Below are positions 45,726-56,784 of a stretch of 64,000 nt of DNA, piece after piece; the first letter of the stretch is position 1, and each line of letters opens with the position of its first letter. The position numbers and the translations under genes are program-made. Below the pieces are notes generated by a model. That model saw only the letters and a list, made by a program, of their open reading frames with translations. It ran no database searches and had not been told where the DNA came from. The stretch is from Hypericum androsaemum (Eukaryota > Streptophyta > Magnoliopsida > Malpighiales > Hypericaceae), in assembly GCA_963995505.1 (NCBI GenBank), contig OZ023182.1, positions 11,152,707 through 11,216,706 on the forward strand, given 5' to 3'.

Positions 45726-46700
45726 CTAGGTCATCCATTGTGTTCCATCCACTCCTAGCATTCCTACAAAAAGCTTTAGCTTTCTTCTATGAATGTTTGC
45801 TCGACCGCCATTAGATTGTCGAGCTTGTCTTCTATAGCCTTCAGCCTCTGCTCCCTTTCTGCCCCTGTTTCCACTTGTGCCTATTTTTATCCACCCTTTT
45901 GAGTAGAGAGGTCCGCTCACCCCAATCTCCCCATTAAAATGTCTTCGTCTGGCGATTCTTTTTTATTAGATGGGCAGCGAGGAAATGGGATATTTTGATC
46001 TCTTTGACATTCACCGTTGTCTTTATCCTCTTTTCATTTGCAGGACTGCAAACTATTCTTGCCAGTAAAGTTATCAAATGACCAATGCATATGGTTTTCT
46101 TATCATTAAGGATATTCTGAAATGTCCGAATCACCTTAGAATAAAGCCACACTTTTTTCCAACCCTAGCACAATGCATGGCATACAGCTCCCCCTTGTGA
46201 CACCTTGCTTAATTCGGTGTTGGAAAAGAATGCAGCTTCAAAGAATTGATGCAGAATAATAAATTATGGGTATTGAATCATTGAGTCTGGGTTTGCATGA
46301 GCAAATTGCTCAACAGTCGTAAGAAATTTCCATTCCTTATAAGCTTCTTCATCCTTCTCAAAATTTTCACGCCCGTCATTACTTATACCTAGAGCGAGGC
46401 ACACAGCTATTGCCTCCATGTAATGATCTTTTTCAAACAAATGGAAGGAGATGCCACATCATCTTTGTCGATAACTAGAGTTGTGAGAAACTCTAGTATT
46501 AGTGTACCATCAATGGGAATTCTCTCATTAGCTAAAGAGGACCGCCCCGTGTTTTAATCAATTCTTCTAACTAATCCCTGACCTTCAATGCAATTATCTC
46601 TTCCCAACGAATAAATGCATAACCACGAAAAGACAAAGAAAATGGTCGAGTAAAGTGTTCTCCCTCTTCCGGTGTCCTGAGCAAGAATGGGCATTTTTAG
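45726..46700 (-). pseudogene. Possible Athila-type third ORF (plant transposon protein domain), degenerate
   Basis: Minus-strand fragments in shifting frames: an RPFSLSFRGYAFIRWEEI stretch near 46640-46585, RGGPL near 46550, a MREFPLMVH-like segment, then WLYSKVIRTFQNILN near 46150-46105 and SGPLYSKG near 45920. The order recalls the extra ORF that many Athila-like gypsy elements carry between pol and the PPT. Similarity is weak, no intact domain exists, and no membrane segments are evident. Confidence 0.35.
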
Positions 46701-47310
46701 GTTTTACTCAGCTGCCCTTGTCCAACTATGCTCTGCCACATTTGTTTGCGCTAATTTTCAACTGGGGGACGGTCGTACAGGTATGAGTGAAAAAGGGTTT
46801 TTCACTTTGTTCTTCTTTTTATATCTCAACTTTGTCCCTTTTTCAACACGTGTCCACTTTTTACTGTAGTAAAATTGTCGCTTGGATTTCCAGACCAACT
46901 AGATGATCGGTCGTCTTATTCCTGAAGAATTTAGTTTGCCATCATGTTTGTATACTGAATACTGATGATTATTTTACAAACTCTGCTATTTTAACGTCTT
47001 AGCTTGATTGATTGGTGTACTCCTCTCTCATTGAGTATGTGAGTCCGGCTAAGGGGGAACCATCCACGGTGGTGTCTCAGCTCAGGCTGCTGCTCTTTGG
47101 TTATGGTGAGGAAACCAATTTTTGCCACAGACCTAAAACTCAAACCTAATGCTGCTAATGGGGAAATCCCTTTTTGGTTGCCCCAGACTATTTACAAAAT
47201 CATGGCCTAGCTGTACTAGCTATTATATCTCTCCAGCCATCAAATCTCTTTGTTGGCGCAATAATTCCTTAATTTATAGGGAGAAAGCAACATTTTGGTG
47301 GAAATGCTTA
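46701..47310 (-). other. Internal sequence of the Athila-like element, no domain recognised
   Basis: Between the possible third ORF and the Pack-MULE insertion no protein domain can be read on either strand. A normal element would have most of pol (reverse transcriptase, RNase H, integrase) in this interval, so these appear to be deleted. Confidence 0.35.
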
Positions 47311-48572
47311 TTGAAAGAAGGAAAAAGTCTACTTTAGTACCCTGTGGTTTGAGCATTTGACACTTAAAGGTGTGTGGTTTAAAACTCATCAAAGAAGTCC
47401 CATGTGGTTTTCTGGGTTCATCAATTAAAAAGACTCGGATAGATGTCCAAGCCTAGTCAGCATCCTTGTCGCTCGCCATGTTAGAAAAATGACATCTTCG
47501 TGCCACGTAGATTAAATCTTTACCCAAAATTGATGACGTGGCAACTTAAAAAAAATCAAATAATTACATTTCTTTATTTTTTTTAAACCCCTTTATATGT
47601 TCCAAAATTCCCAATTTTTTTTAGAGAACAAAATTCCAATTCAGATGTTGCAGTTCCCGTGATGACTGTAGTTTTGGAGGAGCCAGAGGACTCGCAAAGC
47701 CTCCGACCGGTGGCTCGAGGGGGGAGAGTCCAGGAATCCTTGTCGCCCCGCCATGGATATCGACGCTACTTGCCGCACAAGTTGGGGGAATTGTCATCAC
47801 CGCTGGGGATTGCAAAGGAACCATCGCCGCGAGTGATCCTAGGTGGTTATCAGTCGATAATTGGCGACCCCACTCTGCCATAAACACATTGAAGGTCGGC
47901 AGAAGCTTCGGTGGGATGGCTATTGGTTGACTATTTAGGAAAATTTGGTGGGGGTCCAAACTTTTGGAAGGGGGTAGAGGGCACTAGAAAAGGGGAAACT
48001 TGGGTTCCTGGAAGAACCAGGGTCATCGAGCGGCCTGGACATGGTGCTCGGAGGGCCACCGAAGAGACACAGCCGATGGGGTTAGGTGAGCGGGATGGGA
48101 AAACCTAATCGCCACTACCCTGGGAGTCCGAGAGGTCCAATTGGGGTTTGGTTGACCGGAAGGGAGCTTATCGGGATGGCGATTCAGGAGGAAAGGGGAC
48201 GAGATGACGACAGTGGACCGAGAACAATTGGTGGTGAAGCTGCCCGCTGGTGACGGCAGCTCGAAGCGGTGAAGATCGGCTGATATAAAAAGGGGTAAAG
48301 AAATGGGGATTGTTTGATTTTTTAAGTTGCCATGTCATCAATTTCAGGTAAAGATTTAATCATACATGGTGTGCCACGTAGGAATAAAAGCGTCGTCATT
48401 TTGATATGGCGAGCGACAAAGATGCTGACTAGGCTCTGACATCTATCCGAACCTTTAATTGATGAACCCAGAAAACCACAGGAGACCTCTTTGATGAGTT
48501 TTAAACCACAAACTTTTAAGTGTCAAATGCTCAAACCACAGGGTACTAAAGTGGACTTTTCTCTTGAAAGAA
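47311..48572. mobile_element. Pack-MULE-like element, 1244 bp, with 9-bp TSD
   Basis: The element spans 47320-48563 and is bounded by perfect direct repeats TTGAAAGAA (47311-47319 and 48564-48572), the size typical of Mutator-like elements. Its inverted terminal repeats are about 282 bp (47320-47601 and 48282-48563), starting ggaaaaagtctac and, inverted, gagaaaagtccac, followed by the shared tttagtaccctgtggtttgag. The 680-bp interior is GC-rich and unlike the surrounding DNA. It interrupts the Athila-like element just downstream of the protease. Confidence 0.9.
47602..48281. other. GC-rich interior of the Pack-MULE-like element (probable captured DNA)
   Basis: A minus-strand frame 47621-47959 (112 residues, starting MDPHQIFLNSQPIAIPP, Pro/Ser/Ala-rich) and plus-strand frames (47659-47883, 47911-48108) overlap. 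No domain is recognised. GC content and codon-like structure suggest a host gene fragment, but neither strand can be preferred. No function is given. Confidence 0.4.
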
Positions 48573-49000
48573 TGATGCATCCTACTATAGATGATTTCAC
48601 TCTATCTTTTCAATCTGCCGAGGTTGTCCAAATTCCTTCAAGAACATTTTTCTTCGCTTTTTGCTCCCTAGTTTTGCATCCCTTGTTTCTCCTAAATTTA
48701 GTATTACCTTGTTCTCTTCAAAATGTATTTTTTGCTTTGGTTGTGAAGAGGAATGGTCTCCCTAAAATGACTATTTTTTCCTTATCTCATTGCATTTTCA
48801 TTACCATAAAATCCACTAGCACCTTTCCTCCTGGGACTTCAACAGGGACATCCTTTGCACATCCCACTGGACTTTTTACTATGTTGTCTGCTAAGTCAGC
48901 TGCACATTTGATAGAACCATTCCTGAGAGTCCAATTTCTTCTGCCATAACACTAGAGATTATCTTCACTAATGACCCTGAGTCGTATAGTACCTTTTTAA
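48573..49000 (-). pseudogene. Gypsy aspartic protease (Athila-like element)
   Basis: On the minus strand, a VLYDSGSLV motif near 48995-48970 gives the Asp-Ser-Gly active site. It is followed by an EEIGLSG stretch, VPVEVPGGKVLVDFMVM near 48850-48800 and VILGRPFL near 48775-48750, the usual order of the retropepsin in gypsy elements. Stops occur near 48890 and 48800. It lies downstream of a gag-like piece and upstream of the Pack-MULE. Confidence 0.7.
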
Positions 49001-49537
49001 TCTGATGCCCCGTTATTGTGATTGTTAAACTTATTTCTCCTGGGTCTTCTTGCTTGCGCACTACGGGCATGTCTCTGAATTTCTTTTATCTCCTCAATGG
49101 TGCCCTTCCAGTCCATGTCCCTTGTGAAAAGTCACCATTATGCTTTGGGTCTGGAGGTTTGGGATTAGTTCTGTCTAGGAATATTTCTCTTTGCTAATCT
49201 CTGCATTTCTTGTAATAAAAATGAGTAATTACCCATATCATGCTTGTAATTACCTCTTTTGTAGCGTGCTTCTTTTTCTCATGGCATGCTTGTATGAACT
49301 CACGCCATCTAATATCATATTGTAAGGTGTAAAACTCTTTTCTGCAAATGTATCCAATTTGTTTGAGATGGTTCATATCTAAACTGGGTTGAACTTCTCT
49401 CGAGGATCCCTCTCTTTTTTGAAAGTGCTCAATATTTATTATGCTGTTGATGCTTTGCTGCTGATGTGGAACGAATTCTTCTGTTGATATCATTGAGCAG
49501 CTTTCTATCACTAGTCTCTGTTTAGGCTCTTTCCTGA
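49001..49537 (-). pseudogene. Gag/linker fragment of the Athila-like element
   Basis: A minus-strand frame at 49511-49194 (105 residues) includes CRKEFYTLQYDIRWREFIQ and a His/Lys-rich tail. No zinc knuckle is clear. Its place directly upstream of the protease makes it part of gag or the gag-pol linker. It is cut at 49537 by the LTR of copia copy C. Confidence 0.4.
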
Positions 49538-50169
49538 TGATTTTAACGCGTAATTAACGAATAATTATATGTTAAAACTCGATTAATTAATAAATTAATT
49601 TGTTAAAAATAAATTACTTACTTGTTGAAGCAAGAGGTCCACAGGTTCGGGTTCACAATATCTTCGTGCCAGTCGAATTACGATCACGTTATAACGGATT
49701 CGTAATTGATTTTCACGGGATTTCCTCTATTGAAAATCTGATCAAAACTCAGGAACTATTCCAGAATTTTTTCTTTCTTATTGAGTGGTTATGGAAAAAC
49801 TTCCAGATTGGTTCAGCCAGATTTTCCTTTTTATAGGGAAATTCGGACAACCAGAATGCGCCACGTGGCGCGCATGGCTGCCACGTGGCACTTCTAGGCC
49901 ACATGTCCACCACGTGGCACTTCGAACCGCATGTCCGCCACGTGGCACTTCGGGCCGCATGTCCGCCGCGCTGCAAAGCTATCCCTAGCTTTGCCATGTG
50001 GTGCCATGCCAACGTGCCATGTGGGCCACCAACTCTGGCATGGCGTTTGCGTGGCCTCGGGCCGATCAACTCGGTTTGATCGGCCCATTCCACCAAAAAT
50101 TTGGGCCTGATGGGCCTGGGCCCAATCAGGCACAATAATAATTGCCTGATTGGGCCTTTAGGTCCAACA
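49538..50169 (-). repeat. 3' LTR of copia copy C
   Basis: Minus strand: begins TGTTGGACC at 50169 after the PPT and ends AAAATCA at 49538 (632 bp, longer than LTR A because of extra GC-rich sequence). A perfect 14-bp inverted repeat near the start (50119-50132 and 50143-50156; ggcccaatcaggca/tgcctgattgggcc) could form a hairpin. A TATA box (CTATAAAAAGG) lies at 49826-49836. Confidence 0.7.
49861..49985 (-). promoter_or_regulatory. Tandem G-box array upstream of the LTR TATA box
   Basis: Four perfect CCACGTGG palindromes start at 49861, 49881, 49910 and 49938, the last three within units of about 28-29 bp (gtccgccacgtggcacttcg). Decayed versions (ccatgtgg) occur near 49995 and 50018. On the element's strand they lie 25-150 bp upstream of the TATA box at 49826-49836. 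G-boxes bind bZIP and bHLH factors (ABF, HY5, PIF types) in plants. Confidence 0.7.
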
Positions 50170-51111
50170 TCTCCCACTCAATTATTATTGACCTTGATCA
50201 ACATCTATCAAATTTCTTTAAAGGATTTCGTGCGACTAGCATACGTCGAGTGTGTTAAGCTAAATTCAAGAGCGCGGACACTCAGACTACTTGAATAGTA
50301 GCATCTCGACAACCTTCTTGTATAATGCATGCTATTACCCCAGGACTCATGTCACATTCTATTGTTCACATTAGTGATTTCAAACAAATATATTCGGGTT
50401 CACTATTGTACTTTTCAATACAATTGGTGCACCTGAACCACGAAACTCAGAATGTGATGAACATAGTTCCTTCTCCCTTAACTATATTCCTTTCATAATG
50501 ATACAACCTACTTTTCTGGTAAGCCCTGCCAGGTCGAATCGCTATGCCATAACATTTTCATGAACTTTCCAAGCTAGCAGCACTGGACCATACTTCCAGA
50601 ATACGTTTAGGATCTTAAGGGTAGGTTTTGGGAATCACAGTTCTCAAAAATTGGTCTCACACCAGGAATTGTGAAATCACTCAACATTTTCATCCCATCC
50701 AGTGGTCGAGTAGCACACATGATACTGATCACGTGTTAAAGTGTACATTCCTTTTTAAAGGAACACGTGTCGTTTAACACCATACTAAAGTATCAGCCTT
50801 AGCTTAATTCTAGGCTAATAGGACAGATAGTATGATAAGTTCCACTTATATCTTATAATATGGATTGTAGAAAATCCAAATGCAGCAACTTATTCCTGCA
50901 TCCCATAAGAAAACTTGTTCTTGAGCAAGACGGCATTCCGTCATAGGGCATGCACTTATGAATGTCCAATAACTGCCTCATCTCATCTAGGAATTAACTT
51001 CTTGACTCCCACTGAGGTAAACATCCGTGTGAGTGGGCTACTTCTCTGTTCGACATGTTTCATAAATAACTCATATTGCCAAATAAAACTCTATTATTCC
51101 AACTAATTAGA
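50170..51111 (-). other. Conserved 3' non-coding segment of copia copy C with PPT
   Basis: About 940 bp between RNase H and LTR, homologous to the same segment of copies A and B. The PPT is at 50170-50180 and the second motif (gactcccactgagg on the plus strand) at about 51004-51017. No credible gene. Confidence 0.6.
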
Positions 51112-52614
51112 TTACGAATGAAATAGTCGTAAAGACTTAACATGTTTCTCGAACACTTCTCGAGGTAATACTTTAGTCATTGGATCTGCGGCCATATCTT
51201 GTGTAGATATGTATTTCATACACAGTTCTTTATATTTTACTAAACTTCTAACAAAGTAAAATTTAATATCTATATGTTTAGCCCTGCTATAGAATCTAGG
51301 ATCCTTAGCATAGACTATAGCTGCCTGGTTATCGCAGAATAGACTCACGGGCTCCATCGAGTTGATCAGGGAGAGATGGCTTAAGAATCTCTTCAACCAT
51401 ACCGCTTCTTGTGTAGCATGAGCTGAAGCTACATATTCTGCTTCCATTTTTGACAGGGATACACAGGTTTTCTTCTTACTACTCCATGAGATAGCACCCC
51501 CGCCCAACAAGAAAATGAATCCAGATGTAGACTTTTTCTTGTCCACGCCGCTTCCCAAATCAGCATTAGTGTAGCCACTCAGTATCAGGTCACGCCCTTG
51601 ATAGCACAAAGAGTATTCTGCATTAGTGTTTAAATATATCAAAATTCCTTAGACAGCCTTCTAATGACCACTGCCTGGATCAGACTGATATCTGCTTGCT
51701 ATCCCAACAGCATAGCAAATATTAGGTTTGGTACACAACATTGCGTACATCAGGCATCCAACTGCGTTGGCATAAGGAATCTTCTCCATGTCCCCACGTT
51801 GTTTAGCTATTTTTGGGCACATGTCCTTACCCAAAATATGACCTTTAACCAATGGGACGTACTTTGGGTTACTATGATCACATTTGAAATGTTCTACTAC
51901 TTTGCGAATATATGTCTCTTGTGAAAGAGACACTATCCTTTTCAAATGATTCCTCAAAATCTTAACTTCGAGTATGTAATCCGCTTCACCCATGTCTTTT
52001 ATTTTAAAGTTGGAAGATAACCAATCTTTGATTTCGACAAGAAATCTCATGTCATTTCCACCTAAAAGTATGTCATCAACATACAAAGTGATGATGACAA
52101 ACTTCTTTCCTGATTGCTTAACATACACGCAGTGATCTTCGTCTATCATCATAAAATCATGCTCAATGATCGTATTATGAAAGCGAATATACCATTGTCT
52201 AAACGACTACTTAAGGCCATAAATTGATCTATTCAATTTGTAAACTTTGTGTTCGTAGCCTTTTTGAATGTAGCCCTCAGGCTGAATCATATAGATTTCT
52301 TCATCCAATTTTCTATGGAGAAAAGCAGTCTTTACATCCATTTGATGTAATTCTAGATTCATATTAGCAACCATAGCTAAAATGACCCTAATTGACGTAA
52401 ATCTAACAACAGGTGCAAAAGTCTCCTCGTAGTCTTTCCCAGCCTGTTGTTTGAACCCTTGGGCAACCAAACGCGCTTTGTATCTTTCGATACTGCCATC
52501 TGCATTGCGCTTGATTTTGAGAATCCACTTATTCTCAATTGCCTTACGCCCCCTTGGTAGGTCAACCAGATTCCAAACTTGGTTTTTGATCATGGAAGAC
52601 ATTTCTTCCTCCAT
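51112..52614 (-). pseudogene. Copia C reverse transcriptase / RNase H
   Basis: One frame in three pieces (52614-52207, 52152-51661, 51642-51112). Reverse transcriptase: NKWILKIKRNADG, RYKARLVAQGF, HQMDVKTAFLH, IYGLK, then YVDDILLGGND at about 52095-52065. RNase H: GYTNADLGSG (the usual DADWAGD is altered), STSGFIFLLGGGAISW, MEAEYVASA, SLFCDNQAAI, and a DMAADPMTKVL end. Stops near 52206 and at two codons near 51655-51645 break it. No frameshift. RNase H is fuller than in copy A. Confidence 0.88.
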
Positions 52615-52632
52615 TGCATTTATCCATTCAGT

Positions 52633-53556
52633 TCATTTTGTAGAGGACAAAGCTCTAGATACATTCTTTGGGTCATCTTCATCATGTAGGATGGCTAGAA
52701 GAATTTCACTTGGACCACCAAATTTCTTTAGTGATACCAAGAATGCATTAGCCTCGCCTTCGATGTCAAATCGTCTGCGTGGTATGCTAGTTCTGCTAGA
52801 CCTACGATATTCCCGGTTTTGATAAAAATCACTCATATATTCATCATATCCAAGAATCGCACTCCCACTGGGTGGAAATACTGTGCTCCCATTGGAATAA
52901 GGAATTACCTCCCTTTCAGGACTCAGATCACGACCTTCCGGATTATTTTGAGTTGGAAAATCTCTATCTTCCTCCTCAATTCTCCTACTCGGAAGAAGTG
53001 ATCCAGATGATTCTGGTTCATCTGTCTCATAAAGGGTAAGGTCATTACTAACCTCCCTCAACCTTGGAAATTCATTTTCTAAAAACGTGGCATCGCGTGA
53101 TTCAAATTCTGTTACATGTCCATCATCCAGTTCACCCACGAACACGTACCCTTTAGAAATCTCTGGGTATCTTATAAAGATACTTTTTCTACCTCTCGGT
53201 CGTAGTTTACCGAAAGTACTTGAGGTAGAACAGACATAGGACGCATACCCCCACGGCTTAAAATAGGATAGATCGGGCTTCTGATGTGTCCACATTTCAT
53301 AAGGAGTGGCTGTAACAGACTTAGAGGGAACACGGTTTAGAACGTATGCGGCAGTCAGGAGCGCATCTCCATATAATGATATATACAAACTTGCCTCTGC
53401 CATCATCGATCTAACCATGTCAAGAAGGGTTCTATTTTTTCTTTCAGCAACCCCATTTTGTTGGGGTGTATAAGGAATGGACAACTAATGTTTAATCCCT
53501 TTTTCAATGCATAGAGCTTTGAACTCATCTGAAAGATATTCACGGCCACAATCAGT
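52633..53556 (-). pseudogene. Copia C integrase C-terminal half and linker to reverse transcriptase
   Basis: The same frame as its neighbours, with stops near 53556 (after RKIKAL), 53487 and 52632. It contains the catalytic Glu in QNGVAERKN near 53455, the TPYEMWTHQKPDLSYFKPWG block and the EFESRDATFLENEFPRL linker, ending in ISRAL-like SRALSS. The second catalytic Asp lies between the first two stops (TDCGREY). Confidence 0.85.
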
Positions 53557-55047
53557 TCACAAGGCCTTTATCTTTCTGTCCTTCTGATTCTCAATAAAAT
53601 GCATGTATGTCATAAAGTAGTTTAAGGCTTCAGACTTATGAGAAATCAGGTATATCAAACCATATCTAGTATAGTCGTCAATGAAGGTGATGAAGTAATA
53701 TGCTCCATGCCTTGCTCTCACACTCATTGGACCACAGTTGTCAGAATGGACTAATTGTAGTGGAAATTCGGCTCCAACCCCAGTACCGAAAGATTTCTTT
53801 GTGCTTTTTCCTTCTAGACAGGATACGCATCTGGGTAATATAGATTTCTCTACATTTTTCAGTAGTCCTACCTTAGCTAGACGGTTTAAACGATCCTGAC
53901 CGATATGGCCAAGTCTAGAATGCCACAGTTTAATATCATCTCCCGATGAGTTCAAACTAGTGACTAATGAAAAACTTTCACAAGGATCTATATCCAGAAT
54001 CAAAAAACCTTCCGATATATATCCAAGGCCAAAATAGGCATCATCCAAAAACAATCTAACGGTGTCATCTTTAAACGACAACCGAAAATCTAAAGATATT
54101 AAGGCCGAAACTGAGACCAGGTTCCTTCGAATATCTGGAGCAAAAAATACATCATATAAAAAAAGGGCACGACCACCACGAAGGTGCAATTTACAAGTGC
54201 CCAGGCTTTTCACATCCACGCATGAGTTGTTACCGACAAAAATAGTTTTTGCTCCAGCCGACAACCGCCTGTATTCAACAAACGAACAACGGTCTCTAGC
54301 TATATGGTCTGTCGCTCCTGAATCAATCACCCACATAGAATGTGACTCAGTTAGAAGGGTACAAGAGGATACATACAACTTACTCACACTTGAGTTTAGG
54401 TGTACCTGCTTGGGCATCTTGCAATATTTTGCAAAATGTCCCTTCTGTTGACAGTTAAAACATTTCACTTTTGAAATGTTAAACTGCTTATTTTTTTTAG
54501 CCTTGGAGCCATCCAACTTGGTTCCATAGTTTTTAGCCTTTGGAGTTTCTTTACACTTACCCTTCCCTTTACCTTTCTTCTTTTTCCCACCACTCCCAGT
54601 TGAACTAGTCGAATGGGCTTCAGGGTGGGATTTCATAGCTAGGAGGCGATCCTCCTCTAGCTCAAGGTGTCTGGAAACATCATCAAATTTTACCAAATGG
54701 TCGGAATGGGTAAGATTCATCTTCATCTGTTCCCAACTTGGTAGTAGGGAACAGATGATAGCTTGAATCTGCTGCTCGTTGCTAAGTATGCGACTAGCCT
54801 CTGCCAGTTCACTGATCATGTTAGACATCACTCTCAAGTGTTTCCTCATGGTAACCTCCGGATGCTTCTTAAAGGTGTCAAACCTTATGGTCAAAGTACG
54901 CAGCTTTGACACTGAAAGCTTTCCGAATTTTTGTTTGAGAGCGTCCCATAACTCTTCCGCGTTGTCATACACGCGAAATTGTCGGGTAACATCATCCATC
55001 ATTGAACTTAACAAAATCAATCGGCAGTTGTGTTCTTTCTCTTCCAA
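53557..55047 (-). pseudogene. Copia C gag, protease, pre-integrase and integrase N-terminal part
   Basis: A 496-residue frame. UBN2-type gag (about residues 1-150), an intact zinc knuckle CFNCQQKGHFAKYC near residue 200, the protease signature WVIDSGATDH near 240, LWHSRLGHIGQ near 377, a CVSCLEGK pair near 410 and the first integrase Asp in HSDNCGP near 440. Its N-terminus continues in another frame at 55077-55226, so one frameshift lies near 55050-55075. Confidence 0.88.
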
Positions 55048-55240
55048 ATAACATAATCTTCTTTGTCTCGCTTATATTAAGCAGTTGTGCCTTCTTCAGG
55101 CTCATCCATTATCACATGTATGTGTTCCAGAACTTCTTGTTCCTCAAGCACATATTGGATTTTCATGCTCCAATTCTCATAGTTTTCACCATTGAGTTTT
55201 AACTCACGGTTTAACTCAGTTACCATTTGAAGGAAAGAAG
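55048..55240 (-). pseudogene. Copia C gag N-terminus
   Basis: A minus-strand frame with a likely gag start MVTELNRELKLNGENYENW at about 55226, the typical LNGxNYxxW entry of copia gag, reading to EPEEGTTA and a stop at 55077. The upstream codons in the same frame (to 55316) are probably not part of gag, because the DNA there differs from copia leader sequence. Confidence 0.7.
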
Positions 55241-55329
55241 AGGGTTTTATACGCCTAGCTGCCGGGCCGATCGGCGAGAGTACCGAATGGTCCAATACCT
55301 GCGGCCATATCCCCACTATAGATGTACAA

Positions 55330-56330
55330 CACCCATGTCAAGAAGAACCAACATCCAGCTTCAATTGATGCCTGGCAGACTAAGTGTCCCGCAACACCCT
55401 CGAGATATTTTTCCTGGATTGTAACCCTAGATTAAGGACATTTTAGTCTTTTCTTAGGGTGCAAAAGGTTGGACTTTAAGTATCCTTTCACCCACCTTCA
55501 TTTCTAGCTCTTGGCACTTTGATCTAAAAACTAGAGTTTAGGAGAAGAGCTCTCACTTCATTAAGGGGAGGCTATGAGCTTGATGATGAAGAGGGAGCTA
55601 ATAGGCCCACACTATTGAGCCATTCCTAACCCTACCTTTTCATTATTATTCTTGTGACATGGCTTTATCCTTAACTGCATTCATATTTACATTAATGAGT
55701 TGTGAGTAGTTCTCTTTGGGTTGGGTGTACTTAATCAACTATTTTTAATGTGTTTTTAAGATTAGAGCACGTATTAGTTAGTAGACTTAATACTTTTGGC
55801 TTATAGAATTAGGGTTAATGGCAGAAGCGTTAATCTCGATCTTAAATACTTGCTAAATGATCTAGAGGAAACTTGAAGTATGTGATTGTGAAGGGAGTCC
55901 TCGGAATCTACCAACTAGTTGACTAATTGAAATCTGAAGTACATGACTCTGAAAGGAGGAGATTAATTGTTCGTACGAGTTGGTTTGAGGGTTAGAGTGG
56001 TGGCTCGAGCGATCTCGCAGTGAGGTTGACAACTCACAAGGTGGGATGTCCAATGTGTAGGTCGCTTGACTAGATAACTTTCTTTGTGGTGTGAAGTATG
56101 AGAGTATGAAGCCCCACATATTAGATTCACCTAGGATCGCTACAAGTTTAATAAAGTCCAAGAGAAACCAAGTTGAGAGGGTTAAAGGGAAAGTGTCTTG
56201 CCTATTTCTCCATTGTTAATCTCTCCTAGAATTTTAGACTTGTTATTAACTTGTTTACTCTTTTTGTACTTGTTAACCAAAAACAACCAAAAAGATTAAC
56301 CTAGACTAGCTAGTAGATCTCGTAGATAAT
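55330..56330 (+). repeat. Athila-like LTR fragment (plus orientation)
   Basis: It aligns by eye with 13380-14150 of the LTR starting at 12740: tcattattattcttgtgacat, a gagttgtgagtagttctctttgggttggg stretch (in parts), then ctttgtggtgtgaagtat and agattcacctagg with aagagaaacca. The TGATGAGTG start is missing. It lies between the truncated copia C and a copia LTR scrap. Confidence 0.6.
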
Positions 56331-56334
56331 AAAA

Positions 56335-56784
56335 TTTTTTGTTTTTACTATACGTGGATGTAGGTACATTGACGAACTATGTTATATCTAGTGTTATCCT
56401 CATACTCTCTTATATCTTTTTATCTTTGCTGTATTCGAGCTATTGTTCCTCTCTTTTATTAAGACTAACACATTCAATGTCATTCATGATGATGTCGGTG
56501 ATCTATTTGTTTGAGTTGTTCATGTTGAAAAAGGTGCAGAAATGTTTAACGTAAAAGGAATGTCGACAATAGTAGATATGCATGATGTGACTTACAAGTC
56601 GATGTTGTTGTTGCCGGTTTCTACGTTAACAAGTGCGGTGGACTTATTTATAATTGTAAACTATTGTCATAAAGTTGTAGGTAGAATATGAGGATTTAAA
56701 TATGTATAAGAGTCAATTGTTCTTACAAACTTCATGACATATTTTTGTTCTCGCACAACTCCACACATTAATTATAAAATGTAG
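56335..56784 (+). repeat. Copia LTR fragment (U5-like) and unassigned sequence
   Basis: The string cgtggatgtaggtacattgac (about 56353-56373) is the conserved R/U5 motif of many plant copia LTRs (GTGGATGTAGGTCA type). The rest to 56784 is AT-rich, with no domain except short frames. It is a different family from copia E. Confidence 0.45.

Larger units (their letters stand above)
49538..55240 (-). mobile_element. Ty1/copia element, copy C (best preserved of the A/B/C family)
   Basis: Minus strand: gag from about 55226, protease, integrase, reverse transcriptase, RNase H, 3' non-coding segment (50170-51111), PPT (50170-50180) and LTR (49538-50169). From 55047 to 51112 all pol and most gag codons stay in one frame, interrupted only by stop codons. 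The 5' LTR and primer site are absent: just upstream of the gag start (about 55245) the DNA becomes Athila-type LTR sequence. Confidence 0.87.

Noticed and set aside
45726..46152. Minus-strand frames considered as an env-type membrane protein
   Set aside because: No signal peptide or membrane segment is visible; only weak similarity to the extra Athila ORF, so it is kept as a low-confidence remnant.
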